DNA of 64,000 nucleotides from contig NZ_AP014637.1 in NCBI RefSeq assembly GCF_000829415.1, forward strand, positions 1 through 64,000, in the 5' to 3' direction. Shown here piece after piece: positions 61,936-64,000 of the stretch (the stretch's first letter is position 1; every line of letters begins with the position of its first letter). Both the position numbers and the translations under genes were made by a program. The DNA is from Pseudomonas sp. StFLB209. Its GTDB lineage: Bacteria; Pseudomonadota; Gammaproteobacteria; Pseudomonadales; Pseudomonadaceae. The notes under the pieces were generated by a model. The model had not been told where the DNA came from, did not search any database, and saw only the letters and a program-made list of their open reading frames with translations.

Positions 61936-63708
61936 ATGTGCGGAATTGCAGGCGAACTTCGTTTTAACCATCAACCGGCGGATCTTGCCGCCATTGAACG
62001 TATCACCCATCACATGGCACCTCGCGGCCCGGACGCCTGGGGCTTTCATAGCCAGGGGCCGATTGCCCTGGGGCATCGACGGCTGAAGATCATGGACTTG
62101 TCGGACGGCTCGGCGCAGCCGATGATCGACAACCATCTGGGCCTGTCGCTGGCCTTCAACGGGGCCATCTATAACTTTCCGGAATTACGCGCCGAGCTTG
62201 AAGCGCTCGGTTATGCCTTCCATTCCGGCGGCGACACCGAGGTGCTGCTCAAGGGCTATCACGCCTGGGGCAAGGAACTACTGCCCAAGCTCAACGGCAT
62301 GTTCGCCTTCGCAATCTGGGAACGTGACGCCAAACGGCTGTTCATTGCCCGCGACCGACTCGGCGTCAAGCCGCTGTACCTGTCGCGTACCGGCGAGCGC
62401 CTGCGCTTCGCGTCGAGCCTGCCAGCGTTGCTCAAGGGTGGCGACATCAGCTCGCTGCTCGACCCGGTGGCGGTCAATCACTACCTAAACTTCCACGCGG
62501 TGGTGCCGGCACCACGCACACTGTTGGCTGGGGTGGAAAAGCTGCCGCCAGCCAGCTGGATGCTGATCGATGCCGAAGGCAATACCGAGCAGCAAGTCTG
62601 GTGGACGCTGCCTTATGGCCCGCATGACGACGAGCGCGATCTGAGCTTTGAAGACTGGCGCGAGCGGGTCCTGGACAGCACCCGTGAAGCGGTGGGCATT
62701 CGTCAGCGTGCAGCGGTGGACGTCGGCGTGCTGTTGTCGGGCGGCGTGGACTCCAGCCTGTTGGTTGGCCTGCTACGTGACGTGGGTGTCGAAGACCTGT
62801 CGACCTTTTCGATCGGTTTCGAAGATGCCGGTGGCGAGCGCGGTGACGAGTTCCAGTACTCTGACCTGATCGCCAAACACTACGGCACGCGCCATCATCA
62901 GTTGCGCATTCAAGAAAGCGAGATTATCGAACAATTGCCAGCGGCCTTCCGGGCCATGAGCGAGCCGATGGTCAGCCATGACTGCATCGCCTTTTATCTG
63001 TTGTCCCGCGAAGTCGCCAAACACTGCAAAGTGGTCCAGAGCGGCCAGGGCGCGGATGAGCTGTTTGCCGGTTACCACTGGTATCCGCAGGTCGATGGTG
63101 CAGCCGACCCGGTTGCCGCTTACCGCGCAGCATTCGTTGACCGCAGCTATGAAGAGTACGCCGCCACCGTACAGCCGAAGTGGCTGGTCGATCACGACGC
63201 TGCGGGTGAGTTCGTGCGTGACCACTTTGCCCGGCCAGGTGCCGAGGCGGCAGTGGATAAAGCGTTGCGGCTCGACAGCACAGTGATGCTGGTCGATGAC
63301 CCGGTCAAGCGGGTCGACAACATGACCATGGCCTGGGGTCTGGAAGCCCGTACCCCGTTTCTTGACTATCGCCTGGTCGAACTGTCGGCACGAGTACCGG
63401 CGCGCTTCAAGCTGCCTGACGGCGGCAAGCATGTCCTCAAGGAAGCGGCCCGCCTGGTGATTCCGGCCGAGGTGATTGACCGCAAGAAGGGTTATTTCCC
63501 GGTACCGGGCCTCAAGCACTTGCAGGGTAATACCCTTAACTGGGTGCGCGAGCTGCTGCTCGACCCGAGCCAGGATCGCGGCCTGTTCAACCCGGCAATC
63601 ATCGACACGTTGCTGACCAACCCCAAGGACCAGCTCACCCCGCTGCGCGGCTCCAAGCTGTGGCAACTGGCAGCCCTGAACCTGTGGCTGAGCGAACAAG
63701 GACTCTGA
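61936..63708 (+). CDS. N-acetylglutaminylglutamine amidotransferase (asparagine synthase type)
   Basis: 590 aa. Class II glutamine amidotransferase domain with Cys2 nucleophile (MCGIAGELRF), RGPDAWG and FNGAIYNF; then the synthetase domain with the PP-loop LLSGGVDSSLL near residue 270. It makes the amide of N-acetylglutaminylglutamine amide (NAGGN), an osmoprotectant dipeptide of pseudomonads and other bacteria, rather than asparagine; this call rests on the following ngg gene. Usually annotated asnB or ngg-linked amidotransferase. About 130 bases separate it from the sulfotransferase gene. Confidence 0.9.
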   Translation: MCGIAGELRFNHQPADLAAIERITHHMAPRGPDAWGFHSQGPIALGHRRLKIMDLSDGSAQPMIDNHLGLSLAFNGAIYNFPELRAELEALGYAFHSGGDTEVLLKGYHAWGKELLPKLNGMFAFAIWERDAKRLFIARDRLGVKPLYLSRTGERLRFASSLPALLKGGDISSLLDPVAVNHYLNFHAVVPAPRTLLAGVEKLPPASWMLIDAEGNTEQQVWWTLPYGPHDDERDLSFEDWRERVLDSTREAVGIRQRAAVDVGVLLSGGVDSSLLVGLLRDVGVEDLSTFSIGFEDAGGERGDEFQYSDLIAKHYGTRHHQLRIQESEIIEQLPAAFRAMSEPMVSHDCIAFYLLSREVAKHCKVVQSGQGADELFAGYHWYPQVDGAADPVAAYRAAFVDRSYEEYAATVQPKWLVDHDAAGEFVRDHFARPGAEAAVDKALRLDSTVMLVDDPVKRVDNMTMAWGLEARTPFLDYRLVELSARVPARFKLPDGGKHVLKEAARLVIPAEVIDRKKGYFPVPGLKHLQGNTLNWVRELLLDPSQDRGLFNPAIIDTLLTNPKDQLTPLRGSKLWQLAALNLWLSEQGL

Positions 63709-63711
63709 TCG

Positions 63712-64000
63712 ATGAAACCCCATGCAACGGCTTACAGCCAGCGACTGTTGCGGCGCCAGTCGCCGTCCTACGAACGCCTGCAGGCGCGCTTGGCCGAAGA
63801 CGGCGGCCAGCCGGACAGCGAGCCACTGGCCCTGCATTGCGGTTGGGGGCGGCTGCTGATCGGCCACACCTACCCGGAGCCGGCGGCGCTGGCCCAGGAG
63901 CTGCTCAACGAAAAATCCGGCGAGCGCGATATCGCGCTGTATGTGGCTGCGCCGCAGCAGGTGCTGGCCCAGGCGCCCCAGCAGTTATTTCTTGATCCGT
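63712..64000 (+). CDS. ngg: N-acetylglutaminylglutamine synthetase Ngg (5' part)
   Basis: The first 96 codons are inside the window; the gene continues past 64000. It begins MKPHATAYSQRLLRRQSPSY, with AAGGAC eight bases upstream, three bases after the amidotransferase stop. In NAGGN operons this gene encodes a GNAT plus ATP-grasp fusion that makes N-acetylglutaminylglutamine. Identification rests on the neighbour and the remembered N-terminus (HCGWGRLLIGHTYPEP). Confidence 0.8.
   Translation, partial: MKPHATAYSQRLLRRQSPSYERLQARLAEDGGQPDSEPLALHCGWGRLLIGHTYPEPAALAQELLNEKSGERDIALYVAAPQQVLAQAPQQLFLDP

Overview
The window looks like chromosome of a Pseudomonas (fluorescens/putida type). Evidence: high GC; the order rluC / rne / murB-kdsB-lpxK-exbD-exbB-comEC that I recall from Pseudomonas genomes; Pseudomonas-type Pap, NAGGN synthesis genes, a FimV-like protein and a PA2817-like protein. 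No tRNA, rRNA, CRISPR array or intact transposase is visible.

Layout. (1) 1-13.2 kb is core: sppA, a HAD phosphatase and rluC leave on the minus strand. rne diverges from rluC behind a very long 5' leader. After the rne terminator comes the envelope operon exbB-exbD-lpxK-trm112-kdsB-murB, with comEC upstream of it. (2) 13.4-21.7 kb is a type VI secretion vgrG island: VgrG tip, DUF4123 adaptor, a large VasX-like membrane-active effector and its putative immunity gene. Beyond these lie a scar containing the orphan C-terminal tail of a second effector and a second immunity gene, which runs into the 3' end of yadH. A 340-bp direct repeat of about 95% identity records how the locus was rearranged. 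(3) 21.7-42.6 kb is ordinary accessory and core metabolism: yadGH ABC exporter, GST, fadE, PA2817-like, FimV-like, MarR, recQ, YecA, DUF454, pap, mnmC, ETHE1-like dioxygenase and an AttEFGH-like ABC/hydratase set.

(4) 42.7-61.8 kb is the most unusual part, and I read it as one system made of two divergent transcription units. The minus-strand operon runs TolC-like lipoprotein, HlyD-type adaptor, sulfotransferase, a 2260-residue DUF4347/cadherin-like giant protein, a second HlyD-type adaptor with a cytosolic GAF-like part, and a membrane protein fusing a PqqD-like domain, an M50 (site-2 protease) core and a HlyD arm. The plus-strand unit has three paralogous phage-tail-collar (microcystin-dependent protein-like) genes, a GNAT acetyltransferase, an Asp/Asn beta-hydroxylase-like oxygenase and a second sulfotransferase. 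The locus thus holds an outer-membrane channel, three adaptor arms, a giant surface protein, three small fibre-like proteins and four candidate modifying enzymes, but no ABC, RND or MFS pump. I propose an export and display system for post-translationally modified proteins; this is inference. An insertion-sequence remnant of about 200 bp sits in the divergent gap.

(5) 61.9-64 kb begins the NAGGN osmoprotectant operon (asnB-type amidotransferase, then ngg cut by the window end).
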